Below, piece after piece: positions 23,673-38,300 of a stretch of DNA of 64,000 bases; positions within the stretch are counted from its first letter, which is position 1; each line of letters starts with the position of its first letter. The position numbers and the translations under genes are program-made. The stretch lies in assembly GCF_905147045.1 (NCBI RefSeq), contig NC_065888.1, positions 14,761,001 to 14,825,000 of the forward strand. Direction: 5' to 3'. Source of the DNA: Nymphalis io. Its lineage: Eukaryota > Arthropoda > Insecta > Lepidoptera > Nymphalidae. Under the pieces are notes generated by a model, which searched no databases, had not been told where the DNA came from, and was given only the letters and a program-made list of their open reading frames with translations.

Positions 23673-26600
23673 ATACGTAAATTTTGTTGTAAAAAATACA
23701 AATTTAAGTATACTCGAACATTTATTCATATTTTTATTGCATTATAATCTTTAAATTGTAATGTAATGTTTAAAATATGGAAGTTTATTTGTCAATAATG
23801 TTCAAACGGCTCATGTTTTATTTATGATTATTTTGCAGATTGAGATATAGCCAAGTTACTAGCAGACGCCTAGCAGTAACTGTAGTGAAAGGTATGGGTA
23901 TTAAAAAAAACACATCAATTCAGATTAAAATTTTACTAATGGATACATTTTAGTTACATAATCAACAATAGTCATAAATAACTAGGCGTTAACAACTAGC
24001 TAGTACAAGAATTGTTACATATCGTTCTATACAATTTTTTCATTTCACACCACACAAGTTGTATCGGAACTAAATGAGAAATTATTAATTAACGTGAAAA
24101 CGGATCCATCCATTGTAATAGACAGCCAGGCGAGATATGACGTCATCTCTGACGTTTACGAAACTTTTATCGTTAGAAAATACATACGTCTGTAGTTACA
24201 CTATACTAATACAACAAGACAGTAGATTATCCTTGATTGAAAATGGTACAAATTCTGTTGTACACAATGACTCGATAAATTTGACAGATAAAAAAAAATT
24301 GCTGATCCTGTAATTACTTTTTCATATAATATTTTTATTATGATATTGTGTACAAGATAATCTGTATTTTTATATTGTTTTTTTATGGAAAGTTACAAAA
24401 GTTAGAAAGTTACATGCTTAAAACCTTACACTATTACAGGATAGACTGAAGAAAAAAAGACTGATCGATACTGCAATACTATTATAACAGTGGTCCCATT
24501 TATTTTAATCGGAATCACTTACAAATTAGTAACGAACTTAATTATATTCATATATTAATGTTTAATTTAAATCTTGAAACAATTTTTGCACATATTTCTT
24601 ATTTGGATAATAACCTTTCCGTTCCGTTTTCAAGTTACCTAATTAAAATTAAATTTTTATATATATTTCAAGTCGAGGTAAGTTTCAGAATCGAATTATG
24701 ATTCTGAAAATTATTTAAGTCGATTATGGTTGAGAAATATTTCCAACGGAATATTGTATAATTGACTATGATTTTTTTTAAATTATGTTATAATTATATA
24801 AAAGAAATTATTAATGAAAATACTAAAGTTTCGATATGTTTACGTCGTATTACTGGGTGGTCGTTGTTTATAATTGTTTAATATCAAGCTATACCTCGAT
24901 CGGGTGAGATTTTCGTTGAATTAAAATTAAAACAAATGAGAATTCACTTTTCTAGTTCAGTCTTGAGTATTTTCTCTAAATTGACTAACACATTGGCCCT
25001 TAATTCCGTTAAAGGCCACACTATATCGATTGTCATATTCACCCGTTACGGAATTTATTACTACACGACAAGCTTCAATTAAAACTAATATGCAAGGAAC
25101 AGATATTATTTAATTAATTGTAATTGTTTCTAATATTATCATTAGTAACCATTCTTGTTTCATTACATACATAGACATAGCGCATAGTTCCAAGTGTAGT
25201 GCTAGCTTAAGGACGCATTGGCAGCATTGCATCGGGGTTTGTGTCAGCCGTACATCAGACTTGTCTTTGATTTTCACATACTCGTGGGAATATTACGATT
25301 TTATTATTCAATCGACGTAATTGAAACAGGAATAATTAATAATATAACGTTCCTGTACCTTGCATACGTTCTGAATCAAAAACAATATTACCATAGAGTT
25401 CAGTTGTCAAGTCGCAGCGTCACTAACCAGTAATTTACATCCTACACATTTGATGCTAATAATTGATTCACATTAATTGAGAACAAATTGACAGATCCCT
25501 TTAACAAGAAACTACATATAGATTAATATTCTCACGTCAATATATGATTAATACTGAGTAAATTCATTAAAATCGTATTAGTTACACGACACACGAGGAC
25601 AGCTAATATTGTCATATTAACATTTCATTAAGCTAAGTTTATTTAATTGGCTTTTTAACGGACCCGGGCTCCTAATATAGCATATATGTATGTGTTCGTA
25701 CGTCATAACTTCCCATACACACACATGTAGTTACACTTGAATTATTTGTGATACTATGAAATTATCATGAATTAATTTAATTTAGTCGATTTCGTTTAGG
25801 ACCTAATCACAGAGCAGTCACGTTGTGACGTTGCCATTATTTTTTTAAACGTTACAAATAGAAACGTTGTACTCGCATTTAATTTTGAAAATTTACTCTA
25901 ATCGCACCCAAAAGTTTAATTAAATCGAACCATAAAAAAAAATTATTTCCGTTATCTGATAATTAAAATCGTAAACCACACAACTATAAATATCCACACC
26001 GCCGTGTCTATGATTTTGCCCCAAACCATTTCTATGTATAAGCTTTATTTACCTAAAAATATCAAGAAAAATTAAAGGCGATCGATTATTATTTATGATA
26101 TAAACACTGATCTATGGAAATTTACAAAATGCGAGACTGAGAAATAGCTTTTCAAAAATAAACGATTGATTTAGAGGGAAATCGAAAATGATCTATTAAA
26201 ATACGGTTTATGTCTAAAGTCTATGCGTTTAATTGTCTATAACAGGGGACGAATTCTATTACATTCTGAGGTAACTAATTTATACGGAAACTTCAAAGTC
26301 CAGCGAGCGGTCCTTAAATTGACTTAACTAGCCTACTTCTAATATATCGTTTAAATAAACAAATCATTAAATAAGATATATCAAAGATTTAGTAAATACG
26401 TAAAGGACAGCCAGAGTTAACAGTTCAACAGAAGATGCAAGTATATCCTAGCAGCTGTACTTACGAAACAAAAAAATTGCCCTTTTTATAAAATAAAACA
26501 AAAATGTAACTTATCCATATAACACTACTTGAGACTATTATTGCAAAAGGTCGTATGTAAAACTACCGATTACGTATGCTTTTTTAATATGAATATAATT

Positions 26601-29326
26601 CGTTTAAGGCTTGAATTATTTGCAAAAAGTATTAACATAATAATAATAAGATATAAGAAAAATGTCCTTTTTATGCTCTTCTGCAAAATACAAGACTTAA
26701 TATACAGTCCTTTGCACTATTTGCTCATAAACTTTAAGTTTAGATTTAAAATCACATTAAGTCGTACTTTACAGGAAACTGTGGATTAGAACGAAAAAAA
26801 AAATCTGTGAGATTCTTCGGTAAACATAAGAACCGGTTTGATTATATCAGATTCAAACATACTCTAAACGCTATTCCAAGTACGTTTCGGAACTATGGCA
26901 ACTATATAATTTAATTAATATATATGGCAACATTTATATTTGTTAAGCTATGTTTGAAATCGGAACGCCATTTCCGTACGACGCAACTTACTCTTATATT
27001 CTTTTTTTAATTTACTTTTTATATTTATTTATTTTTACTATGAAGTATAAACAATGTTTACATACGACGTTTTGCGATATAGCAATATATAAACATAATA
27101 TAAGCCGAACATATATAACTATAATTAAAAAAAAAAATCTGAATACAAGTCCTTACAAACTACAAAACTGGTAACCGTCTCATTTATAAACTTTATATAA
27201 AAAGCATGTTATTGTAGAAAATAACTGCTTTTTTTTGTGTTTTAGATTTTATTAACTTATTTTTTGTACTTATGATGGACGAACGAATAAAATATTCCAT
27301 TGGTTCAAGTTGATTAATATATTATTATTTAATACAGATTATTGTACTTGAAACTTGTTATTATCGACTCTTCCCAATTATCTGAAGTCTTCTTGTTTTC
27401 TCTTCCATTCATCTCAATCTCTAGCCATACAAATTTCTTACAGCCTCTCTTCTTGCACAAGTCATCTCGTAAACAGTGTATGATTGTTCAGACTAATATA
27501 TAAATAATATATGATTATTCAGTTATATGAAATAATAATCATAAATTTATATGATTATTCAGTTTATACTACAGCCGTTTATGACATTCATCCCTTCCAC
27601 TACACGTTCATACAACGATAAATAATTATTTCCGACGTTTCTATCACTTTCTTGTACGTATTCATTTGCTACCGTTTCAATTCTTGACTCATACATACAA
27701 TCATATTTCTTGGCATCCGTCCGTCACCGTTCGTATATTTGCAAGCCAGTCAGACACCAGTCGATTGTAAGTTATATTCGCTTTATTTGTACATTCGAAA
27801 CGAACACGTTGTACCTTATCGTTTATAAACAAGACAGTTATACAGCTGATAAAATTTCGCACCACAGATATCGAAATATTATATATTTTAAAAGAGCAAC
27901 ACTATCTACTATATATATATATACTTATATATATATAGAAATAAATAATAAACATCGATTATACGAACACTATTATATATTTAGCCATTTTGCATCAGGC
28001 AGATCGATATAAAATATGAAAATATCCTCAACAAAGTAAATTTCGCGTTAAATTTTCGAAATACATGAGAATTTTAAATATAATTTTACTTAAGTTTAAT
28101 GATATGATAAAAGCGCAATGTTATACGTATCGAATTCAATTATTTAATTTCGTTGGGTGTGATCGATCGCGGGCCTATTGTGGAATAATGTGAAATAAAA
28201 CCGCCACAGATACAAAAATGTACAAATTATTACAGACAACAAAAAACAACAGTCCATAATGAATGAGATGAGAAAAAAAAATTATACTAGAAAGTAAACC
28301 GAAGTAAAATTGAGAAATATTATAAAACCATTATTTTATAGATTCATTACTTAATACTAAAAAAAAATACAAACATATCAGTCACATCATAGCCTCTACG
28401 AAGATCGAAATAAAAAAAAAATTGTTCTAACTCGTTATAGCGATTAAAAATCTTTGGTGTGAGTTTATTATGAATGGGAATATTTTGAGCCTCATACGAG
28501 AAAAAATAGCATTCAGAGAATTTGCTTATTATTAAAAAAAGATAATAAACTAGGACCTGGTTACCTACATACAATTGTCTAAGCCGTAATTCGTAAGCTA
28601 CCTTGGCTTGCTAATTACGAAGCCGAAGTCTACAATAGTCGATGAAAACCAGGTTAGCTTCTACTATCCGTAAGCAAAACGAATCGTTTTTAAATGTAGT
28701 AACCAGTTTTAAAAAAATTAAAACCTACAATAAAATTACAAATTATTATCCCAGACATTTAACTTAATGTTATAATACTGTTTTCGAACGAAATTATTCA
28801 AGCGATCTAGAATATTTCAGATCTATGTGAGAACGAACAAGGGAGAGGACAGATTAAATATATTATTTTAATTGCAAATATAAGGTTTTTTGAAAAGGAC
28901 GATTGCTCTTTTACAAAATAAATTGAAAATTTTTAGATAGTATTATAGTGTTAATAAAAATGTGCAATTTCAAACCTTATCACTATAGAGATAGGATTTC
29001 TAAAAGATTGGAAGAAACGTTGGAGATTCACAGAAGTCGATATAGTCTTATATTATTCGCTGTTTAATATACTTAGGCCTTTTAGATTCAAAGTCTTTTT
29101 CCAATAATATCGAAACAATATAAATAAAACTTACAGCAAGTACGATGTAGGGTAAACAAATATAATACAGTGTGTAACAAAAACAAATCTGCTACTTTAA
29201 AATAAATCACATTGCAATCGGAAATTATTTTTGTCACAACCTGTATATAACTTAAGAACCGTTTTAAATTTACCTTAGTCGAGTTATTAATCATATACCA
29301 AGTACGTAACTCCGGGCAGTGCCGGT
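23673..29326. other. AT-rich spacer; syntrophin 3' UTR at its right edge
   Basis: No gene, RNA or transposon was recognised. The right part contains the 3' UTR of the minus-strand syntrophin gene. The first minus-strand AATAAA I find downstream of its stop is at 28464-28469, about 860 bases away, so the UTR may end there. Several chance open frames of 60-100 codons have AT-driven composition and are left out. Confidence 0.45.
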
Positions 29327-32300
29327 CTAGTGGGCTTGCTGTATGGAGGCCAGGAAGGCGGGGTCGACGGATGCCACTTTCGCGGTGAGGAAGGCGTGCA
29401 TGCAGAACAGCAGGCTCTGGAGGATCTGACATTCTAACTCCTGCAAACATAAACATTTCTAATTAAAATAAAATTATAATAATTATTGATTGCCTACCTT
29501 GGTCCATAGTACAGGAGGTAAAAGTGATCTGCAATTCTGTAAACGTTAGAGAAATAAAACTTTTTCGTTAGAAAACAATTACACACAACTGTATATATTG
29601 TCACTCAAAAACGATCTTTTTTTAACGCTGAAAAAACGCATCACGCGTTTCCCCCACGGGAACAGTGGGGTATGTGGGGCTCGCCGGTGTCCAAGGGCCC
29701 GAGTGCACTATGAACATCGGAATACCCATTAAAAAACCAGCGGTACCCTTTCCGTCTTAACGAGGAGCGCCACGGGATCCCTTTCGCATGCGATCGTGAC
29801 GACACAAAACACGTAAGTGAGGTCGTGTTTGTGGCTCGGACTTGTGAAACGAGTGGAGCGTAAGAAATTGCATTAGTAATGGTGTGTTTTATTGGTGGTA
29901 GGGATTTGCAAGTTCGATTTAAGTAGATACCCGCTCATCATATTTTCTGTCGTCAAGCAGAAATACAAAGAATCGTTAAGTTCGGTTTAAAGTGTGAGTG
30001 AACGAGTGTACGAAGGACATTTTAGGTTGACGCCCATTGAATATATAAGGAATAGTTAACATATTTTACCATGGTGGTGATCGCTTACTATTAGACGGCC
30101 TAATTGTTAGGTCATATATTTATTTTTACTAAAAAAATGCGCTTTAACTCATTTTTCGCTAAAAAAACGAATCTACTTGGTACCGAGAATTGAATGCGTA
30201 TGAGGTCATCGGTTGCTTAATCTAGTTCTTAGAGCTTTATATTAGACAGAAAATAATAAAATATAAATGATTTACCTTAGTTTCGATAACTTTCGTTTCG
30301 GTGTCTTGGAAGTGTAATTTCAATTTAGATTTTCCATCGTCGCTCGATCCTCTCAACTGAGAAAATCTAAAAGTAGGGACACCATTAGACTCGGGACCAC
30401 TGGATACCCAGCAAGCGCGGCGACTACTACGACCCGGCGGAGCACCTGTACGACCAGACGGGGGCGGCGCCCGGCGTGCCCTCGCTGAGGGAGAAGCCCG
30501 CCGACCAGTCCAGCGTGAGCCCGGCGGCTCGGCCCATGTGCACCACCGTGAACGTCTTCTTCTGCAAACAGAGGGAGCTGTAGCAGGCGGGGGGGGGGGG
30601 GGGGGAGACGGGCGGCGGGGCGGCACCCACCCCGAGGCGCACGACGGAGGCCACGACGTTGTTGGTCCAGGCGGCGTCGAGGCGCAGCAGGTCGTGGCGC
30701 GTCTCGGCGCTGAAGTACCGCGGGCCGGGCGCGGCCAGGCTGCCGGCGCTGGACTGCAGCAGGAAGCAGTGCTGCCGCCAGTCCACCGTCTCGCTCTCCT
30801 TCACGGTGCGGAACATGGTCTGGTACACCTTGAGCGTTTCGGGGCACTTGGCCAGCTCGGCCACGCTGGCGGGCGGCACGTCGAACAGCATCACGTCGGT
30901 GCCCTTGAGCACGAGGAAGCGCGGCCGGTAGCTCTGCCAGGGCTGCGCCGCCGACACCAGCCCCTCGTGCACCCAGCCCATGTACTCGATGCGCTCGCCG
31001 CCCGCCAGGTGCCGGTTGAACAGCTTCATCTGCCGGCCGACGGAAACGATTGCAGTACTATTATTTAGCAAGTGAGACACAGACATACGTTATTCTATTT
31101 TCACGAATATCAAAAAATTCATTAGAGAAAGACAATCTACAAATATTTATGTCACTTACTCAACCGCACACAGTATTTTTTTTCTTTTCAAAATATAGTT
31201 TCCATTTAACTACACTTTTATCGGCGAAGTTTAATACCTTCTCTAAATAACCATTAATCGCCGACTCCACTTTTTTATAACAGGTATTTCATCTCCCATC
31301 CTTTCCTTAAATTTAGAAAAAGAAAATAATCCAAATAGGGCGGATGAGTAGGCTATTCGTTTTTGAAAACATTAACTAGTTGATTTTATTGAAATCGCCC
31401 TTTTATCGAATCGCCGAGATTTTTCCTTTTTAAAGATACTAATCAACGAAAAAGACACACGTATTAAAAAATTAAAAACATATTGCCAGCACCATGCCAT
31501 GATGGAAGGTCTTTCGCCTTGTTTAGAGCCGCTTCACTTTCAGGCCGTGGTACACACATACACAAACACACAAGCACGCATGCAAACAGGCAGGCGCACA
31601 CACACACACCCACACACACACACAGTACCTGCAGGTTGGTGAGGCCGGTGATGTTGTCGGCGATGCTCTTCAGCCAGTGCGAGAGCGCGGCGGGGTCGTC
31701 CACGTGCACCACGCCCGAGCTCTGCTGCGGTCGCGCACCGCGCACCTGCAACCGTGACACACTCGTAGCTCATACTCAGTCGTATAATGAGACTCAGTAA
31801 AATTAAATGGACATTGACCCTCGACTAAATAGGAAATAAGAAAAAAAATAAAATTCATGCTGTCATTAGATAAATATCCAAATTAAAATAACATGTAAGT
31901 AAATTAAGAGTTTGTATGTCTCGTACCTCAAAAGCACCTGGCCTTAGTTTGTCGGTACCGAAAACGTATCGAGTCACGTAACCCATCATGAGAGGAACTG
32001 GAACAGAGATAACGCTGATGAATTTCTATCCTATCCGCCATAATAAATAAAAACCTTTCTCTATTAAAAACTACAACAATTGTACTTCTGAAAATACTCG
32101 ATCGATTAATAATACTACGATTCGTTTTCAGTGATCTCGACCTCTACAGTTATTAAGAGCGCTATTACATTTCAACCGTCATTTTTTCATTAAACGGTAA
32201 ACTTAGGTGTTCGTATTCTGAGAAACTAAAAGACTTTGAAATTTTGAACTTATAAAAATATAAAGAGCAGTTATCAGTAAAGATCATAGCGGCTTCAATT

Positions 32301-35300
32301 TTATAAATTTGGGCTTAGCTATTTATTAAAAGTCAAAACGCCAAAGCAAGTTTATCAGTCGTCCGGTTTCCATAGTACAAGCTCTGCTCAATTTGGGATC
32401 AGACGGCCGCGTGTGAATAATGTCCCAGGACATTATTATTATTATCTGGGAGTATTCCATGAACCAATAATAGAGCGAGTGTCGGCAACATAAGTAGGAG
32501 GATAGCAAGGCGCGGCCACTGACCGGAGACGACGTCGACCCAGTCGCGCGCGGCGTCGGCGCGCTCGGCGCGGTCGGACGCGGCGGAGGGCGGGCGCGAG
32601 CGGCCCGAGCCCGCCGCGCTGCCGGGCCGGCTGCCGTCCGAGCCGTCCGCCCACGCGCTCTGCGCACACAAAACGGTTGAGCCTCCGAGTTACACGTGGA
32701 AGGTCTGCGAGTTCGACCGATGATTCCCTTTTGGGAGCTTTTGCTGCTACTGATTGGATCGTTCCAATTATTATATATCATATCACCATACTTTAATATT
32801 TCTCTCAATTTTGGTTTTAACATCCCGACTTACACGTATTGATCGCCTCCTTTTGTCACGGTATTGGAGGCCCGGCATATGTTTTAGATTGATGTTCGAG
32901 GCGACGGAAATGGATATATGAAATGAGTACGTAAGACAAAGTACAAAAGTAGCTCCCGCGTATCGAGATATGGATGTGTTACAAGGACAAAGTTAAATTA
33001 AAATGTTGAAGGTCGTAGGATGAAGAAAGTTCTAAAATAAGATGGACTGCATGCGGAATGACACGTGTAAAAAGAGCTGAAGACATGACTTGCGACAGAC
33101 ACGTTACTAGATTACCTGCCAACCCCCATTCGTTTCGCCGTTACGCTCGCTGTTACAATTTGCATCAACTTTATTATGAAGAGAGGGGTGTTCGTCTCCC
33201 GTACTACTGTCCGTATCGGACGCGCCATCCGCTGTTCCTTAAACAGCAAAGTAAAATCTTGTAAGCCAATAACATTTATTTTTATGTACGTAAGTTAGAT
33301 CTGACGAATGTGAACCATGATGATGAAATTGATCGCCAAAAGTCCAGTCAGTCAGTGTACGCGGGCGCACCTTGCTTCTGCAGGAAGGGCGTGGCGGCGC
33401 GGTAGTGCTTGACGGTGAGCACGACGATGTCGCCCGCGTTGCGCAGGATGTTCACGGCGTCGTCGTGCTTGCACGCCGTTATGTACTCGCCGTTCACTAA
33501 AACACGACCACTTGTTCACTTCGGGGACATTTAAACGGACAAATCGATGGGCAACCTCACTGTTGCATTATGTCATGACCGATGTCGGCTACGGCGGCTA
33601 TCTTAAGACTAGCCAAATTAACTCGAGTACAAGTAGCAATTTACTGTTGGTATGGCTTCATGCAAGTTCGTCTGGCTACGTACCACCCACTCAACAGATA
33701 TTCTATCGCGAAACAGCAGTACTTGATATTATTGTGTTCCGGTTTGAAGGGTGAGTGAGCCAGTGTAATTACAGACACAAGGGACATAACATCTTATTAT
33801 AGTTTCCAAGGTTGATAGCGCATTGGCGATGTAAGCGAAGGTTAACATTTCTAACAATGCCAATGTCTACGGGCGTTGGTGATCACTTGCCATCAGGTGG
33901 CCCATATTCTTCCGCCTACATATGCTATAAAATAAAATAAAATACTTTGTAATCGCTAACTCTCACTATCCGTTAGCAAGGCAAATCCAATACGACTCGA
34001 AATAATATATAGTGCAGGACCAAAAACTTTACCGACAATAATATCTTATCCTAAAATAACGAATTTCTAATGAATAGAAAAAAATGACCGTAATAACAGG
34101 CCCTATAATAGGAGATCCGATGACTAACGGGAAGTTTGTGAGGATAGAGAAATTTCAGTTACGCAAAAATTACTGACCGGATATGCATGAAAGTTGGAAT
34201 AGCTTATATACTGACTTAATACATGGGCTACCTAAGAACTGCCCCTCCTCACACGTAGGCATCACCACGAGCAGAAGCTAGTTTACCATCTTACTTAAAA
34301 AAATTGTAAGTAAACCGTAATTTGATTCGGAATAACTTAGTCTATTTCAAATTATACACTAATATAAAATGAAAGTACATCTAGGATGTATGTATATAAA
34401 TTCAGAATATCCAATTAAAGGGCGTGCCACACTGTATCTAGATCACGAACCTATAATTAGTAAAGGCTTATAAAAACATACAAGTGTACCTCGGATAGGC
34501 TTTTCATACACGTTAGTAGTAGCGGAAATTCAATACAGTTAATTCGTACTGCGTGTTTAATAAAATTCACTGCGCACGTTAATGGAATATATTTCCTGGT
34601 TTCGACCACAAGTTTGGTGTAGGCTAGATGAAAACGGAGCGTTTTTGAGACGATTGATGACATTTCATGGGGCTGTGTATTTATAGTCCAGTCAAATGAT
34701 TCGGTCTGGAAAAAATGGAGAAGTTTTTTCTAAAACGTTTATTATAATTTTTTGGGTGCTTAATACGAATTCCAATTCTACTTCCCGAAGGATGAAAACC
34801 TCAAAAATTGCGACTTTATTGCAAAAAAACCTTTAAACTATCCACTGGTGGTAGATTATTTTACGCAAAAATAAATAACTTTATATTGCCTATTAAAATT
34901 ATTCCTTAAATGTATTCTTTGGTTACAGTTTGGTACTTTGTGTAAAACCCCGTTTTCTCGTTAGTTTTTCGTTTGTAAATCTCAAGCTATACTTACAAAA
35001 ATCCTTGAATTCTGCTCAAAGTACATTATATTTCCTACAAATTGCACACTTAACCTGTTCATTTCTTTTGGCCAAACCGTACAGCTGCAAGAGCGCGTTT
35101 TATTTTCTTGCTGTTTAACGCGAAACATGAAAAACGCAAAATTTAATAGAGATATTTATGTATCATATATAACTATTTATTTGATCTTAATCAATCCAAT
35201 CAATATTTCATTTTATTATATTTCAATTTATATATAACTATTACGTATATATTTCTAAATGAAAATTCTAAATGAACATGAAAATAACATTTTCGTATTA

Positions 35301-38300
35301 CTTGCGCAGAAATGAGAGAAATATATATATATTTTAGTTCGACTCAAAGTAAAATTACCGCAAGCCACTTGTCTACCGTAAATAATTCTAGGGAACGACA
35401 TTTCGAATAATTAAATTATTTTACAGCAGCAAACTCGGCTGTGAATGTTGCTTCTAATTAGGGACACTATACAACAAACTGCACTCAATTGAGTAACGAG
35501 CTACATTTACATCATTGAAAAGCATAAAAATAGAAAAACTCAGCTATTTAATACCAGAAAAAATTAGAGAATTATTAAATAATCCGCATTACGCTCCTTT
35601 CTCGGGGAATAGTCTACGACTTTTAGGAAGAAATTATGATGAAATTATTATGAGAGTATGATGCAAATACGCATTAATTAGTAATAATAATGAAATCAAA
35701 ATTGAAACATCCTTCATTCGAGTAGGCTCGTGGTAAGTTAATAATAATAACTTTATTATCCTCCAGACCGGTTTCGGCCACGGCGGCCAATCTCAAGAGA
35801 GATTAGCTAACTTCGCAGGAGGTATTATAGTGCAACGGTGTGTGCGCGAACACAGGTGCACTCTCTATTCCCTAACTGTCCATAATCCTATGGGACGGCA
35901 ATCCGACACGACCGGAGAGAGGACAAGCGGCTTTACGTACTTTCCGAGGCACGGGAGTGTACACACTTCCAACTTCCAGACTCTTCTGACAGAAAAACCC
36001 AATAACTTTTATTGACCAGACCTGGGAATTGAACCCAGGACCTCCGGGTTAATCATTTGATTTTTTTAAAATAAATAATTCATTTTTCAAATTAAAATTT
36101 TGATTATTTTCAATAATCATTTGACTAGACCAACGAGGCAGTCAAGCTTGCTAAGTTACCACCCGTTCGTAACGTTATTTCAACCTAGAAGTACCGATAA
36201 CAAACTCAGTTAATCTCAAATCACGGTGCACTTAAAAGTGAGATCAGATGGTATCAAGCAATTGTTGGAATTTCTGATATTTTGTAAAGATTAATTTCAC
36301 TCTAAAGGAAAGTTCTAACAATGAACTAATACAAGTAAGTGAAAGTCTTCACAGCAACGATCGTCACAGTCGACGATGCATTTAGTAGCGGTTACGCTAA
36401 GCCTGATAAATTAACTTTGACGTTGAACCAAGTTCTAGGCAAATTTAAAAAAAAACGAATATATAAATGTTTAAGCGTGATCATTTGGATATAAATTGTA
36501 TTGAATGGATTTTAAGCCATGGTTTATTGGTGAACTACTATAATTACAGTTATAAAGGACATAGCAACATAAGGGTGTAATGAATAATATGTATAATTTA
36601 TGGTGGTTACTCTTCCTCCAATAGGTATTTACGACTTACCTGTAACGAATAAAGAAACATGCATAAATAGATATCTCGCGTTACCTTTAATAACGGCGTC
36701 ACCCACAAAAAGCTGACCCGTTTGATCGGCTGCTTGATCTTTGTATATCTTGGAGATGAGTATAGGCAACTTATGTTCTGCCCCACCCTTTATACTGAGC
36801 CCCAATCCACCAACTTTCTGTCGAGTTATTTGGACCATACGCTCCTGGAAAGATTACACTGAAACTTTAAATTTATTCTCCATTGTGCAAAATTATAACA
36901 TTACAGAAGCATATTTATGAAAAAATTATAAAATGAAAAAAATATAAGTGAACAGAAAGCAATGTTTAATTAAATTAATCGTCAATTTTTTTTTAATTTT
37001 GAATATCTACTACTGGCTCGGAAAAAAACATTACCGCATATTTGAAACAAACCTGCAAAAGAACTCAACGCATTTAGGTATACATTATTAGTTGGTTGAA
37101 TCGTCAGTTATTCAAGCGAGTGACGTGAAGTCAAGAAGATTATTTATAAAATCTCTTTATAGAAGTAAATATGTAAAATGTAGTCTTTAAATGACGATAC
37201 AAATCAATTCACCAAAATGCACTGATTACCACTAGCTAACAATTCTTAAAGTCACCAATACACAAGGCCTTTTTTCTAAATGTTGATAAATGATGACGTT
37301 TTTACCCTAGCATGAGGCACACTCTTGTCTCGGGGCGGCTGCGGGGGTATGACAACCTCTCTCTGCACCGTCACCGATTCCATGGTGAGCACGAGCCGCG
37401 CCAGCCGTGGCCGCGACTTGCCGTCTGACACTTGCACCATGCCTGTGCGGATCTGAAACACACAATACGAAGCATTGCTACTAATATGATAACGATTAAT
37501 TAAAATTAAATTCGAAACTAAACCAAATCAAATACCTATACAATAACTATACGCAAAGGTAATATAATGATTTTATCCTGAGCTATTTTCTAACTAATAT
37601 GTTCTGTGCTAATACATCTTTCAACAACATGCCCCTCGCTTATTTAAATATCTCATAATATTTATAAATGATTCGAATTGACATATCTATGCATTTGTCT
37701 ACTTAAAACGTCTACAAGTTTACGTATATTGGTAAACTATCAGTCCGATTGTGAGCTGAGCCCAATACAAACTAAACATTAACATAAGATATCCAGTTAT
37801 AGTTTAATTACGTCTATGTTTTTAATAATACGTGAACAATGAAAATATCGCACGCAATACGCAAATGTACGCCATAATAAACAACAGCTATAATACTTTA
37901 CCTACTATAATCATAAACAGGTGATTTTTGTTCGTTAATTAGTTATATCCGATTGATATGGAACTTTTAAATTATTATACGGACACAGGCTATACCATAT
38001 TGCATAATGATTGAGACATGGATGATTATTTCAACGCAGTCGAAGGAAATTCTTGTACAAAGGAAAAATCTCTCAGTGGGCCAAGTCTCGTCTTCTTTTA
38101 AAAAGATTTGTAGTTATTTCACCCCTTTGCTTCAATGCGGTTTGATGAATACAAATGTCGCAGAATTTATCCGACACATCCATGTTTCCACACAATAATC
38201 CTTCACCACTAGACACGATATGAATTATAAACACAAATTAGGCACATAACCATCTTTTAATATTCACGTGTTCTAACTAATGGTAACGAACTCGGCTCAT

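Larger units (their letters stand above)
33371..36844 (-). other. Syntrophin PDZ-coding exons 3-4
   Basis: Exon 3 (36685-36844) encodes MVQITRQKVGGLGLSIKGG through LFVGDAVIK, and exon 4 (33371-33496) VNGEYITACKHDDAVNILRN through the last beta strand. They are joined in phase 1 within the Lys-Val-Asn turn. GLGLSI is the ligand-binding loop, and His in KHDDAV is at the helix-B start expected for a class I PDZ. Confidence 0.92.

Noticed and set aside
18100..29300. Many 60-100 codon frames in the spacer
   Set aside because: Composition is dominated by Ile, Tyr, Asn, Lys and Phe as expected from AT-rich non-coding DNA. No domain, splice or conservation cue.
30538..31068. 176-codon plus-strand frame opposite syntrophin
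   Set aside because: It is the shadow of the GC-rich syntrophin exon 9 and its flank. The minus strand has domain match and splice phase.
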